The notes: a model not told the origin generated them from the sequence alone. A DNA stretch of 64,000 bases from Hydractinia symbiolongicarpus (GCF_029227915.1 NC_079887.1:23991650-24055649), one strand, 5' to 3'. Positions 12,111 through 24,702 are shown, numbered from the stretch's first letter. Numbers and translations are program-made.

Positions 12111-13469
12111 TAAATTATCACGTAAAATTATCGTAAAATTATCATACAAGATTATCCACTAAGCACGTCCCCTAGAACTTTGAAGCGTTAATATTTTACG
12201 ATTTTTAAATTTTGTTTTTGATAATACGATGGAGGTATAGAATAACAGGAGATAAAACTCACAAATCGCTCATTTAAATTCTATTAAAAGCGGTGTTCTT
12301 TAAAGCTATGCAAGATGCAAAGTTCACTGAATGTACACAAATTTGTGGCATACTTGCATTTGTTTACGTTTTTTCAAAGCCATTAAAATAAATATTCCCT
12401 GAAGGTTGAGGTCTAAGTGGCTTCTGAATTTTATTAGCCAATCATTAAAAGTGAACATTGAAAGGACGAAGAAACTTCTGTATTCTTGAAAGAAGGTGGA
12501 AAAACATCGAAAATACGTGTTGCAAAAACTGGTTTACACGCGCCAAATACATGCGCCATTGTAACGCCGTTAAAAACCTGACAAGGTTTAAGAAAACGCC
12601 AACTCAAACATACATTTTTTTTAAACATAAATCGCTTTAATCACAATTTATGTCGCTTTCTTTGAAGATTGCTGAATGTAAGCTCACTCAAAAGAAGACC
12701 TGCAAACCTGACACCATCACTTTCAAACTAAAATTGCCTCCGCAGCATGTTTTCGTTCTGGCGCGATCAATTTATTTGGTCAATAATCATAGTAAAGGCT
12801 CAAGAATGGAGATATAAAAGCTTATCTACCAACCTAAGCTTCAGTTACCATATCTTTGTAGACTGCTTCTACAAATCTAAACTCTCTTAAATAACTGTTA
12901 TTTTCTACATTCCCAATGGTTATTAAGCGTCAACAATCACTCTATCTGTTCGCGATAAACAATAACATTGTTTAAACGTGATTAAACACCAACGTTACAA
13001 ACTTTAGAAGTTAGATTCGATCTCTATTCTTGTTTAAATTTTCAAATAAATGGATACAACCTTCACAGATAATTTTAAAACAATATACACTGGAGTAAAC
13101 AATAGCGGTTAAAAAATATACAACTTTAGGTATCGATAAAAATGCAAAAATTAGTTTCAAGAATGGGTCAAAAATCAGAAAAATATCAAAAAAGATCACT
13201 GGATTTGATAATATAACCAACGGACGTGTTCTTGAAGGCTTGAAAATTTATAATCTGTAGTTGTTGTTTTATGGACTGAGGTTTTATTTGTCAAACCTTA
13301 CTTTGGATTTATTGATTTACTGCTACAAGTTTTTCATTTATTGGTGATTGAATCTGATATTTTTACTTCGATTGAGAAAATTTGGCTTTATAACAAATTT
13401 TAATTTTATTTTAAATTAAATCATCACACACGTCTCTTATAATCGTGCAAGTAGAAACCACCTTCAGAT
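12111..13469. other. no gene seen; third partial copy of the flank repeat
   Basis: At 12805-12865 there is a partial copy (gagatataaaagcttatctaccaacctaagcttcagttaccatatcttt). Opposed ORFs at 12434-12640 and 13011-13220 have no recognisable content. Confidence 0.4.
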
Positions 13470-16400
13470 ATGTTCCTAAAAATACTGTTTCTGTCATTGA
13501 TGTTAATTACCGATCTCGATTTAATTACATCATTATCACACCATCGGTGCAATGGGAATACACAAACTAGAGACGTATGTTTTTACTACAAAAGGATAAA
13601 GCCTGTAAAAACACGAACAACTTATTATCATAATTCTATAGCTTCTTTTAACATCGTATTGAGTGGTGATATCGAAATTAATTCAAAAAAGGGTTGGAAC
13701 AAATCGTAAACGTTTTAAATGCAAATCGTGTTTGAGCTTAACCAACTTGTCGTGTACTACAACACAAAAAACCAATATAAATTTTACAATTCAAGATCCA
13801 TTTATTCATGGACCTGTACGCATTGTACTCTCAGCACTTTACCTTTTTTTCATTCAAGAGATATTAACTTGGATGAAATAAATATAATTTTAAATCAGCC
13901 AAGAAATGATAGTCATATTAATTTGTTACAAAGACACCGAATATCGGTGTCATATTTGTGACGGGTGATATGAACATTGATCTTCTTGGTAATGATAAAG
14001 AATCCTCTAAACGATATAAATATATTTTGTCATCATATAACTTATTTCAACTTATAAAAAAACCGACGAAGTTAAAAACGCTCATTAACCATATAATACC
14101 GAACATGCCAAATAAAGTTATTCGTACAGATATTCTGGCAACCTATGAAATCAGTGATCATGATTCATTATGTACTTACAAATATTAAAAAAGAACGATT
14201 CGAACTTCGATACAAGTTTATACGTGACGAACAAAAATGTAATATGGAAGACTTCAAATTGGATTTTTCACATCTTCCCCTAAATTTGGTCTTGATGACC
14301 CAAAAAATAAACTGAATATTCTTAACCATCTTGTTCAGACTTGTATTGAGCGCCATCCACACTCAAGCGTGTTAAGCTTACCTGAGCTATGGCACCGTGG
14401 ATGAAAGATCCTGTTATTATCGAGACTGGGAATGAACTGAACCATCTTCGGAAACTATCTCGAGATTCAAATGATCAATCTTGGCGCAAACTATATCAAG
14501 ATTTATTAAATTTTACAAGAAGAAAATCAAAGAGATTAAAAACTCGTTCCTGAAGAAATCACTTTCCTAAAAAAAACCAAAAAGGTTTGGGATACCGTTA
14601 ATCGATTTCTAACAAACCAACAAAAACGAATACGACACCACCCTTCAGATATGAATGATTACTTTGTTAATTTAGCATCTGATCTCACATTAAAAGAAAA
14701 TAAACAATGTGATTTTAAATCTATTCTGCAAAATCTTCCCGATCAAGGTAGAAATAACGAATTACAAATCAACCATACAACGTACGAAGAAATTAACAAA
14801 ATAAAAAATGGTTTGAATAACGACTGTTCCAGTGGGTTTGACTACATTTTAATACGTTATATCAAACCAGTAGCTCAACACTTAATTTCACCTATTGTTG
14901 AGGTTATCAATTCTTCAATCGATCAAAAGATATTTACGCAACAATGAAAAACTGCTCGTGTTTGTCCCTTACCAAAGACTGATACTCCAACAAAAGTCAA
15001 TGACTACAGGCCAATGTCTGTGCTACCTGTAATGTCAAAAATATACGAGAGGGTAATCCTAAATCAATTGTGCACCTACATTGAACAACGACACTTGTAT
15101 AAAACAACACAATCAGGATTTCGCAAGACACTCAACATCAACACTCCTCCTCAAACTACGTGATGATATCAGGACAGCAATGTCAAAAACTGAAATTACT
15201 TTGGCTATCTTGATAGACTATTTCAAAGCATTCGATACTATAGATCATGGGATTCTGCTTAAAAAATTTCACATTCTGAACTTTTCTCCGGATTCACTTG
15301 AAATATTGAGTAGTTATCTCAGCAATCGGTATCAATATGTGCAGATTGATGACCAGAAATCGTCTTGTCAACAAATGAACTTTGGTGTGTCACAGGGAAG
15401 CATTTTAGGCCCTGTGCTGTTCAATCTCTATGTTATTGAACTCTCCGATCATATCTCAGCAAAGTCCATACAATATGCAGATGATACCACTATCTATTGA
15501 CATTGCAAAATCAAAGATACTAAGCAGTGCATCCAAGAAATGAAAAATGATCTTGACGAATTACTCTCTTGGTCTCGAATTAACAATCTTCTTTTTAACA
15601 GTGAGAAACTTCAATTTATAATCTTTGTTTCTCAACGCCTATCAAAACTCCTTGGGAATAATCGCAATTACTTCCTTCGTTGTTCTGGAAACTCTATAGA
15701 GCAAGAAGAGAAGGTGAAACTTCTTGGAATTACACTCCATAACAATCTAACATGGAATGAACAAGTTAGCAATATTATCAAGTCCGCCTATGGAACCCTT
15801 CGCACAGTACGAAAATGTCGTAGGTTTACTCCTTTTCATGTGAGAAAGTCCTTGGCAGAACCTCTAATTTTATCGAAATTGAACTATGACAATGTAGTAA
15901 TCGCTCAGATACCACATTATCTGCAGCAAACATTACAAAAGATACAGAATATAACTGCTGGGTACGTGCTATCCAGATATGCTACTCTTGGGGACACACA
16001 CAAACTGATATGGCTCCCTGTAAACGAATTGATTGACTGGAATACGATGAAACTTGTTCCTAAATCGAAATTCGACCCAGAATGTCCAGCCTACGTAAAC
16101 GTTGAATTTCACGAGCCTAGAAGAAATTTGCGATCATCTTCTCGGGAACCAACTGTTAGCATTGGAGAAAGCAAATCGTTTCAAGATCAAGCAAGAATAT
16201 TTGATGCTTCCTGAAAACCTTCGAAAAACACAAAGCTACAAACATTTCTCTAAAGATTCTAAAACGTTTTATTTAGATAAAGCCTTAGCTAAGGTTCTTG
16301 AGACATAATTTTATTTTAGCTTGTCATATTGGCTCCTTCAATTCTTTGTGTCAATAGCTTTTTGCATTTTTTTGTTATTGTGCCTGCACCCTTTTTTTCT

Positions 16401-16620
16401 TATGTGCCCATCTTTCTAATTTCCTTTTCCCTGTCCATTATGTGACACAGTTTTACCTCGTTATTTAAAGTTTTATGGAAATTTTAGAATTGTATTATTG
16501 TATTATATATTAATAAATTTTCGTTCGTATTTTTAATTTACAGGGAGAAGAACCATATTTTTATATGGAACCCGATTTGATGTTAAATAAATAAATCAAT
16601 AAATAAATAAACAAATAAAT
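13470..16620 (+). pseudogene. decayed CR1-like LINE (PHD-like finger, APE endonuclease remnant, RT)
   Basis: This is an APE-type non-LTR retrotransposon, broken by frameshifts, stops and a large internal deletion. In order: a leader peptide ending IVLSGDIEIN (13659-13686), a degenerate 2A-like site; a Cys finger remnant SWTCTHCTLSTLPF (about 13810-13850); endonuclease pieces VTGDMNIDLL (13958) and EISDHDS (14150); and the RT with FKAFDTIDHGILLKKF, FGVSQGSILGPVLFNLY and QYADDTTIY. A TGA at 15498-15500 interrupts the same frame, which continues at 15540 with ELLSWSRINNLLFN. It ends in a (taaataaa)-type tail at about 16590-16620, as CR1/L2-like elements do. The endonuclease N-terminus is missing. 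It is inactive. Confidence 0.82.
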
Positions 16621-18940
16621 AGGTTTCACCGAAATAACTTTATTTAAGATGTCAAGTATAAAAGAAACATCACTGCTGAATCAACGTCATAGAAAAAACC
16701 ATGGAAACTGTATCTCTTTTTTTACCTAGCTAGCTTTCTAACAACTTCAACTGCATTTGACGCATTTCAACCAATACGAAATATCCGGGCTTTTAAGATC
16801 TTAGGTTTGGTTAAGCTAAATTAACTTGCCACAAGTTATTGCAAAGCTTATCCGCCAATTTCCCGTAAAATTGACATCGTAACCGTTTACTTACTCCGAC
16901 GCGGAGATGCCACCGAAGTCGGATTGAGAGCACAAAACTGCTTCAGTCTCATCACAATTTTTATACTAAATGATTTTAATCACATTTTTCCTTTCAGTTT
17001 ACTGCTAAAAATCCCGCGAGCCAAGTTTTACATCATGTAGCCATGAGTACAGGCTGTGCATTTTATTAAATTGCAAACTATATTAAAATTAGAAACTATA
17101 TTGCAACTGAATTCGGTGGAGTTATACTATATAAAAAATATTTATGTTTAAAGCAACGAATAAAGTAAATTTAAGACCAATTTTCAGATTTCGTGTTTTC
17201 CTGGCACGACGTTTTTCTTGCAACGAGCAGATAGAATGACAATAATTAATATTGAGGAGTATTGTAAATAAAAAATCAACACATGACTAATTGTTTTTAA
17301 AAATTGTTGTACATACACGCATCTTTTTGAAAAACATTTAAGTTAGAAAAATCTCGATTAAAGTTATTCATGGAGGTATACCTCCATGAGTCATTACACT
17401 GTATACAGCTCTTTATAAAATTAACTATTTTTTGGTGAAGAAATGCGAATAGAAATGTTTCGTAAGAAACAAATAATAAATCCGTTAAAAATTCAACTTG
17501 TATAAATTTTGAGAAAACGGGCCTTGAATGTTATTTTTAGTATTTTACTTCCCTGAATCAGTTAATGGCTTTTTGAATGACTGTATGCTCGGCCAAAATT
17601 GGGAAATTATACCTTTTTCCTGCATAATTCTGTTCATTAAATTCCAAGATAGCGTTAGTCTTGGCGGATCTAGTCAATTGAAAAACGCCCTGCTTTTAAC
17701 GTTAATAGACACCACGCAACTTAAAATTAATTTAAAGAGATTAGAATACTTGACGCTTCAACATAAAACAACGTTTTTGTCATGGTCGCTGCTTTAAAAG
17801 TAAGCTTACTTTACATCACAAGTAAAAAAAAAGCTGGCCGAATATCTTAGTCGTACAAAGCGTTCTTAGTTGATTACCTCATGTTAGTATTCTATGGCTG
17901 GTTTTGTTTTTAGGAAAGTACCTTGAATGCTAAATTAAGGCCCATCTCTGCACATATTCAATGTTAAACTCGCATATTTTTTATGCCAATAGCCAATCTG
18001 ACTGCCAACCATAAAAACGCTATCTATGCATACTGAAATAATGTGTATCGTTATTATTATCACATTCTCTGCTAATATGCTTTTACGTAAGTTTGTCTGT
18101 TTAGATTCGTATTAGTATTGTAGTTTTATCATTGCTTTGACATGTTCAAGAAATGATAAACCTACAATACTAAAAAAAATTGTTTGTTAGTATCGGTTCT
18201 GGCATAAATCAAATTTCAGTGCAGTGAAGTCGCCCGAACATGCTCTTGTTCAAGAAAGGCAATTCCATGAAATGAACTCTTCGTCAAAAGTTTAGAATAC
18301 GTTGATTTGCGCATTTAAATTCCGCATAATAATAAAAAAGATAGGTTAGGTTTACTTGGACCTTATTACCATGATTATTAGTGCGATTGTAATGGCGTGT
18401 TCGGTTGCAAATCCCGCGGGTTTTAAATTTACTCACACGCAAAAGGGGCGTATTATAATATAGATTAATCGTTAGCCCATGGGGTATTAACGGAAATTTG
18501 CACGTTGCAGCAAAGTCAATTGCATTTGTTATTTTTAGCTAAGTCACTAAAAACTGCCGAAGGGCGTGTTTTATTACGCACAAAAAATCGCACTTTAAAA
18601 ATGTATAAAAAAGAAAACCTAGTGGCTAGTATATATATTAGATCATGTTGAGATAAAATTTTCTGCTCGCTTTAGGAAAAATCTTTTGGTTTTTTTTAAC
18701 CCTCCATATGGGAGGCTTTTTTTTAAAAAAAACTACAAATTAGAGAGCATATTTTTATAGATTTCTGGTGAGCAACCAATTAGGAGTACTGTGATTTGTT
18801 GTTTTATTAGTATAAAAATAGTATGAAGGTTTACCTGCACAAGTGATACATCTACGTTTAAGTAGCAAAAAATACATGGCAAACAGTACAAAATCTGAGT
18901 CTACCTATAACACCGTCCATTGATAAAAAAGTTTAACTTT
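16621..18940. other. intergenic, no gene; small palindromes
   Basis: A perfect 20-bp palindrome catggaggtatacctccatg lies at about 17370-17389. A stem-loop is noted separately at 18113. A ccctccatatgggagg hairpin followed by a T-run lies at about 18702-18725. The ORF at 17528-17797 has no recognisable domain. Confidence 0.4.
18113..18172 (+). repeat. 60-nt stem-loop
   Basis: tagtattgtagttttatcatt and aatgataaacctacaatacta pair over about 20 bp with one mismatch region around an 18-nt loop. It could be a tiny MITE or a small-RNA hairpin. The short stem argues against a classical animal pre-miRNA. Confidence 0.4.
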
Positions 18941-19109
18941 TTTTGAGGTCTTTTAATGTAAATCATTCTTCCAAGCTAAAATCGTTTTTGGTCAACATTA
19001 TGTCGCTCGCGCTCTTAGACATGTCAAGGTCAAGGTATGTAATACATAACGGCAAGGTTATGTACGAGATAGATGCTATACTAAAAATGTTGTTTACCCA
19101 CAACTTTGT

Positions 19110-19183
19110 AATTATTTTCCCCACTCGGTTCCGGCACCCTGGCAAGAATCCATATGAGATCGGCCCGGCCCCCCGAATATCCT
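19110..19183 (+). repeat. DIRS left inverted terminal repeat
   Basis: About 74 bp, GC-rich core cggcccggccccccgaatat. Pairs with 22207-22279. Confidence 0.8.
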
Positions 19184-19395
19184 CTGACCTGTTCTTCCGA
19201 AATCCTACAATAAACAAGCAGCACGCGAAAAAAGAAAAACAGATAAGATAAGTTTTATATTGACTTTTATCTTGGATTTCTGCACCACAGTTCACTGTGG
19301 TTTATTTTTTGTAGATTTCTGATATCATCATTTATTTACAACTGATTGTATTTTGAAAGTTTTGACAGTTTTAGTCCCTGTATACAGCTGAAAGC

Positions 19396-20448
19396 ATGGC
19401 TGAAAATTCAAATGCAAATGTCGAAGGCACAAACAACGATATGAGACAAGCAATTATTGCAGATGTACTCAGTACAATAAGAAAAGAGTTCTCTCCTTTA
19501 CTGCATGGACAAAGGAGGAGACCACTGCCTCCATCTGACGATTCCCTGTCTGTCCATGCTGACAAATACCGTCTTGTTGATGACGAGGATAATATACCAG
19601 GAGATACTTCTTCTGAGCATGATAATGACAACAATGATGAAAATAACTTACCAAGGCATTCCCTTGAGAACACTATCCCTGGAGATAATATGTCAGATTT
19701 ATTTACTCCAAATTAACATGGTGGCAAAAGCTACCGTGATTTGGATGTTGCAGAAGACATCCTCTTACAAGTGGATAATGAAATGCCACAATCATTAGAC
19801 CTTGGTGAAAAAATCAAAGAAAATGTTGCCACTAGAGTTACGTCTCATTTCCTGGAAAAATGTCTTATTCCAGAGGTAAAAAAGAAGATAGGGAAAAGGC
19901 ACTTGCTGCCTGAAAACTGTACTAAAATGGCTGTGCCAAAGATGAACAAATGCATTTTTAATCTCAAAAGTTTTTCAGAATTTCAAAAACGTAATGAGAG
20001 AAATTTGTACAACACACAGCAAACACTGTTGAGTGCAACATCTGCCATTATAGAGGCGGTTGAAAAAGTTTTACAGTCTGACGAGGGGAAAAAGCCCTTG
20101 AATTCGAAGGATGTTGTTACGAATTATCTTGATGCAATAACATTACTCGGGTCAGTCAATACAGACCTAAATAATAAAAGAAAACAAAATGTTCGCACCT
20201 CTTTGAACCCTCAATACCGGGATCTATGTAACCTGAGTAGGCCATGCAATGAATTTCTGCTTGGGGATGATATACAAAAGGGTATGAGAGAAGCCCAGGA
20301 AGCCTCAAAGCTTGCCTTGTCCTCATCCAGTACACATAGCTACAACAATAGCAGGAAATATCAATCATATTCTTATGTTGGAAGGTTTAGTAAAATCCCT
20401 AGCTCAACGACAACATTCAGGAAAGATAACCAGAATTTTTTAGAGTAG
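19396..20448 (+). pseudogene. DIRS gag-like protein, one in-frame stop
   Basis: This is the presumed capsid-type protein of the DIRS element. One frame runs from ATG 19396 to TAG 20446-20448, broken only by TAA at 19714-19716 (tttactccaaattaacatgg). The N-terminal third is acidic (DDEDNIPGDTSSEHDND). The second part carries a block I associate with DIRS gag (NPQYRDLCNLSRPCNEFLLGD) and a Ser/Tyr-rich tail. Six T and an A (20436-20442) lie two codons before the stop, in the register T_TTT_TTA, and would allow -1 slippage into RT. No zinc knuckle is seen, which is usual for DIRS. Confidence 0.7.
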
Positions 20449-20482
20449 GGCAAGAAACCACAACAAAGTCATCGGAAGCCCT
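20436..20482 (+). promoter_or_regulatory. predicted -1 ribosomal frameshift site, gag to RT (T_TTT_TTA)
   Basis: In the gag frame the codons are AAT TTT TTA GAG TAG, a canonical X_XXY_YYZ heptamer at 20436-20442. The -1 frame is open from there into RT without an ATG before the RT domain. Five bases after the heptamer, AGGGC (20447-20451) can pair with GCCCT (20478-20482), a possible weak stimulatory stem. Confidence 0.55.
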
Positions 20483-22190
20483 TCAACAGAAGCAGGAAAT
20501 AACTGCTGCCCTCAATGTAAGTACCTATATATCAAACCTTAAAACTAAGTTAGCTGAAAATGTTAAATATTCTCAGGCAGGTGCTATTTCTAGATGTTTG
20601 CCTGCATGGAAAGAATTGACATCAGACCATGAGGTGTTGTCAACCGTTTCTGGTCTAAAAATAGAATTTGAGGAACCACCAGAACCTGGTAATGCTGAAA
20701 GCATGAACTGTTCTTTCTCTGCTGATGAAAACGTATTTATCAAATCAGAGATCACCAGGTTACTTAAAAAAGGAGTAATCAAACAAAGTTATCATGTAGC
20801 TGGAGAGTTTATATCTCCTATTTTTCTCACTCCAAAGCCTGGTGGTTCATTCAGACTTATTTTGAATTTAAAAAAGCTTAATAGTTATATGCCATATATA
20901 CATTTTAAAATGGACACAATTTCTTCAGTTTTGAAATTAGTTACAAAAAACTGCTTTATGGCAAAAATTGATATCAATGATGCTTACTACTCTGTTCATA
21001 TAGATGACGAATATCAAAAATTCTTAAAGTTTTATTATGATGGTGTGTTATACCAGTTCACTTGTCTCCCTAACGGTTTGTGTTCTGGACCACGAAAATT
21101 TACGAAGCTTCTTAAACCACCTCTTGCTGTCTTAAGATCATCCCAGTGCTTGGTTTCAGGTTATATTGATGACCTTATTACCATGCGCAAATCTGACAAT
21201 GGCTGCTTTGTAAACATAAAGAGTATTGTATCTTTATTAGGAGAATTGGGATTTTCTGTACATCCTGATAAATCACATTTTCTCCCCACTCAAACCTTAG
21301 AATACCTTGGTTCAATTATCGATTCAGTCAATATGAGAGTGTATTTAACTGACTCAAAAAAGAAAAGAACCAAGGAATATTGTCAAAAACTTCTGTCTGC
21401 TACTCACAAAGTTAGTCTAAGGGAAATTGCCCAGCTTCTTGGTATCTTCAGCTCTAGTTTTCATGCTGTGTTATTTGGAAAACTTCATTATAGAGATTTA
21501 GAACGTCTGAAGATAGACTCATTAAGAAACAACTATGGCAATTTTGATTCATACACTTCTTTGTCTGCTAATGCAATAGCAGATATACAGTGGTGGTGTG
21601 ACAATATTACCTCATCATACAGTCCTATCTCATTTGGTAACTCCACCATGACTATTTCCACTGATGCTTCTAAGCTTGGGTGGGGTGCAGTATGTTCTAA
21701 CTCACAAACTGGTGGCTTATTCTCAGAAGTTGAGTCTGAGCAGCATATAAATGTATTAGAGCTGAAAGCTATTCTTTTTGGACTGAGGTCATTATGTGAC
21801 TCAGTTTTCAACACCCTCATCAAAGTATTGTGTGATAATACAACAGCTGTACATTGCATAACCAAAATGGGTAGTTGTCGTTCTTTGCTGTCAAGCATAT
21901 TTGGGATTGGGCCATTAGACATTACAATTGGCTTACTATCTCACACATTCCAGGGCTTCTTAATGTAGAAGCTGATGCAGAATCTAGGAAACATGAAATT
22001 AAAACAGAATGGAAATTGAGTGAAAAGATCTTTCTGGACATTGTTTCCCACTTTCAATTTTTCCCTGATATTGATTTATTTACCATTAGAATCAATACTC
22101 AACTGGCTACATTTGTTTCATATAGACCAGACCCTTGTACTACAAATACCACACCCTCCCTATGGTGGTGTTTTATGATATACGGTTAAA
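20442..22190 (+). pseudogene. DIRS reverse transcriptase-RNase H
   Basis: The frame is open from the gag overlap to TAG 21966-21968, with no early ATG (the first recognisable domain begins near 20598). RT motifs are KIDINDAYYSVHI, LPNGLCSGPRKFTK and SGYIDDLITM (the YIDD box). RNase H motifs are STDASKLGWGAV, INVLELKAILFGLRSL and VLCDNTTAVHCI. A frameshift near 21900 moves the end of RNase H (SHIPGLLNVEADAESR) into another frame ending about 22189. Sequence stops soon after at the right terminal repeat. Function would be reverse transcription and RNA removal; this copy is broken. Confidence 0.78.
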
Positions 22191-22206
22191 TACCATGCTT
22201 GGAAGT

Positions 22207-22279
22207 AGGATATTCGGGGGGCCGGGCCGATCTCACATGAACTCTTGCCAGGGTGGGGAACCTATAGGGGAAAATAATT
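22207..22279 (-). repeat. DIRS right inverted terminal repeat
   Basis: Reverse complement of 19110-19183 with a few mismatches (aggatattcggggggccgggccgatctcacatga). Confidence 0.8.
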
Positions 22280-23040
22280 CTAATCAAACTGCACTGTGCT
22301 TGTTTAATTTGGTGAATTTTTTTAGTTATTTATTTTTCAAAAAGACCCTGTTACCCGAACATGGCTTATGTTTTCTGTCTTAATATTAATTTTGATCCCT
22401 TTACAAAAATTTTAATACCGCCTACACAAAAACTACGCTGCTTCACTAAAAAATTGGGTACCTTGTAGAGACCTGTACACCATTTCCTGAATATAGGCAT
22501 ATCGTTCGCAGGTGTGCATGACAGTATGAGTCGTGTTCTGTCAAACGGAGCAATGTTGATATGTCTTTTGTCCATGAACAGTGCTAAAAAGCTTTCTCAC
22601 AGAAAATTTTTGCAGCTCACTATGATTAAACTTTACGTTCTATCCAGAATATTTGTAACAATGCCTCCACACTGTGTTGCTAAAGAGCGTCTGTCTTCTA
22701 CAACATCTAACAATTTCTTTCTCTACTGTGAGAATATTTCAGTCCAATGTTGTTTGTTTGGCTAATGATTTTCTCATAAGTGGGGTTAAAATACTATGGC
22801 TTACCATCTTGCGTTGTAACCTGTTACATGAATCTTAACTACCTTCAAGAAACAAAGTTTAATTTTTTTTATTATTCCCACTACTAACTCTGCACAATCT
22901 TTCTGTCATATCACATCTGTGTATTAAAGTCTCAGAAGTTGCATCTTGGTGTGGCGAGCACTTGGAACAAAACCACTAGTTGTCGCCTAAAGGTTCCTGA
23001 GCCTAAAATATCTATATTATAATTCTACTATACGTTTGTC
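22280..23040. other. no gene recognised
   Basis: Two ORFs (22366-22575 - and 22514-22765 +) have ordinary codon content but no motif I know. Confidence 0.35.
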
Positions 23041-23107
23041 ACGCAAAATGGTAGCTTAGCTGCGACGGGCGAACCCGTGGATTTTCCACGGGCTAACGAC
23101 TAGTATT
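23041..23107 (+). mobile_element. Helitron-type 3' end
   Basis: A hairpin cccgtggattttccacggg is followed closely by gctaacgactag|tatta. A GC-rich hairpin a few bases before CTAG is the usual Helitron 3' terminus. A related end (gtggattactccacgggccttatcgactagtat) lies at about 49836-49866. No coding part is attached. Confidence 0.55.
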
Positions 23108-23117
23108 ATTAAAACAT

Positions 23118-23532
23118 GGTTCCCACTGTGGTTTAACTTGGGTTTAAATATAAAACCTAAAAGGTTTTAAATGTGTTTTAAAAATTAAAATAAAACCTGA
23201 GCATTCCCACTGTGTTTTAAAAGCAAAAACATGTAGGGTTCCTCTCTTTGTAGCTTTGTTTGATTTATCAATAATCACCGGATATTGGCGAATAAGGGAT
23301 TCTCTTCCTGTACCAAACTTAGTTCTCTTTTCTGTCTTAACGCGAAAATGCGCAAAATGTGCCCTAAAATCGTTGAAAACTCCTTCAGCATTTGTCGGTG
23401 CCTCTGAACTTTAAATTACAATATCAAAATTTTTTGATCTAAGGTTTTATTTTATCTGTGGTTTAAAAAGATTTTATTCTGAAAATCTTATTTAAAACAT
23501 ACTTAAAACACACTTAAACCACAGTGGGGATC
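23118..23532. mobile_element. MITE-like element, copy 2 (opposite orientation to 335-787)
   Basis: Starts gttcccactgtggtttaactt and ends acttaaaccacagtggggatcg. The internal order is the reverse of copy 1. No ORF. Confidence 0.75.
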
Positions 23533-24660
23533 GAGTTTAAAAGATTCTGATATTAACATAAAACTTAGCAAAGTCAGAACTGACTCTTTTTGAGTTCTGA
23601 AAGATGAATAGAAAGATGTTGTTTTGGTCAGTGTTACAATGAGAATGTCGTCCACTAAGGTGTAAGAACCGACCAGTTCATAACTAGCAACCTATCTGCA
23701 AAGTGTATGTTGTTTTACAAAGAATGTAAAGTGTTTTAGGGGTCAATTGTCGAAGGCACATTTTGTAGCAGGGACATACTGGAGATTTTACTAGTGGCGA
23801 CAACAAACAAACCATCGAGGTTATCCAATGGTCCAATCATCCTCGAAGGTTTTAGAGGGCCATTGTTAAATACTTGAAGAATTGAGTAAACGTAAATTGT
23901 GTTGCCATATTTATCACACTGGCATGGAAAGATGTGAGGAATCTGCGGCAGTACTATTTGCCCTGTTGTTGCATTAACAGGACAATTATTCTATTCTTTG
24001 CTTTAAAAGATGGGCTTACCCGGAACGGACATTAGAGTGTTTTTTGTATTATATACATAGATGGAAAAGTCTGACGACATGCGGTTGAGAATAGTTCACA
24101 AAATTGTGACAAACCAGTAACAAAACAGTTGTTGTGATACAAATTGTCTGATGACGACTGGTTGTTAATTATTGAGGTTGTAATCCTCTGACGATGCTGC
24201 ATGATATCAAAAACTTCTCTCTTTTAAAGGATTTTCTTAAAAAAATACATTGACCGTAAAACAGGAGTCGTAAAGTCGTAAAACAGCAATAATAAGCAAT
24301 GCACAAGGACAAAAAACATAACAATTAGGCAAATTAAACTGAGTCAGATAAGTTTACATAAAGTACATAAAACCTATTATAACAAAACTATGCTTAAACA
24401 GATAAATTTTAAAATAGTCCCTAACGGATCAAATGAAAACTAAAGCAGGTAACAATCTTTTCGCTGAGATTTGTGAACCTGGCTGTAGCTTTACACGTGT
24501 TAAGGGCGCCCAACACTTAGCCTTACAAAAACATATTCAATAATAACGTTTATAGCTGCAAGAAATAGTATAATGGAAAGTGTACAGCCGATAAAAATTC
24601 CCCTACAATGTTGATGCCAACTGAAAGGAGCAGAAGTCGAAAAAGACTTACTTCACAGGC
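23533..24660. other. no gene seen; part of a dispersed repeat at 24430-24520
   Basis: About 24430-24520 (aaaactaaagcagg, gtgaacctggctgtagctt) resembles 62815-62880. The rest has no ORF or motif. Confidence 0.4.
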
Positions 24661-24661
24661 T

Positions 24662-24702
24662 GTTAGGGTTAGGGACCCGTACGGTAACCCTAACCCTAAC
24701 CA
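24662..24702. repeat. inverted interstitial telomeric repeats
   Basis: GTTAGGGTTAGGG (24662-24674) and CCCTAACCCTAAC (24688-24700) are perfect reverse complements around a 13-nt spacer acccgtacggtaa. TTAGGG is the common animal telomere unit. The head-to-head arrangement makes a 13-bp hairpin. Confidence 0.8.

Larger units (their letters stand above)
19110..22279 (+). mobile_element. DIRS-like retroelement with inverted terminal repeats, no tyrosine recombinase
   Basis: The left terminal repeat (19110-19183, aattattttcccc...cggcccggccccccgaatatcct) recurs inverted at 22207-22279. Between them lie gag (19396-20448) and RT-RNase H (about 20442-22190). The right repeat starts within about 20-50 bp of the RNase H tail, so the recombinase and methylase regions seen in full DIRS elements are absent. 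Inverted terminal repeats plus this RT-RH type identify DIRS rather than an LTR retrotransposon. Confidence 0.75.

Noticed and set aside
18455-18490. Reverse-oriented Helitron end (cgttagcccatgggg)
   Set aside because: The match to the 23107 end is short and the hairpin does not form.
19110-22279. Gypsy-type LTR retrotransposon
   Set aside because: The terminal repeats are inverted, and there is no protease or integrase; the RT-RH and gag blocks are DIRS-like.
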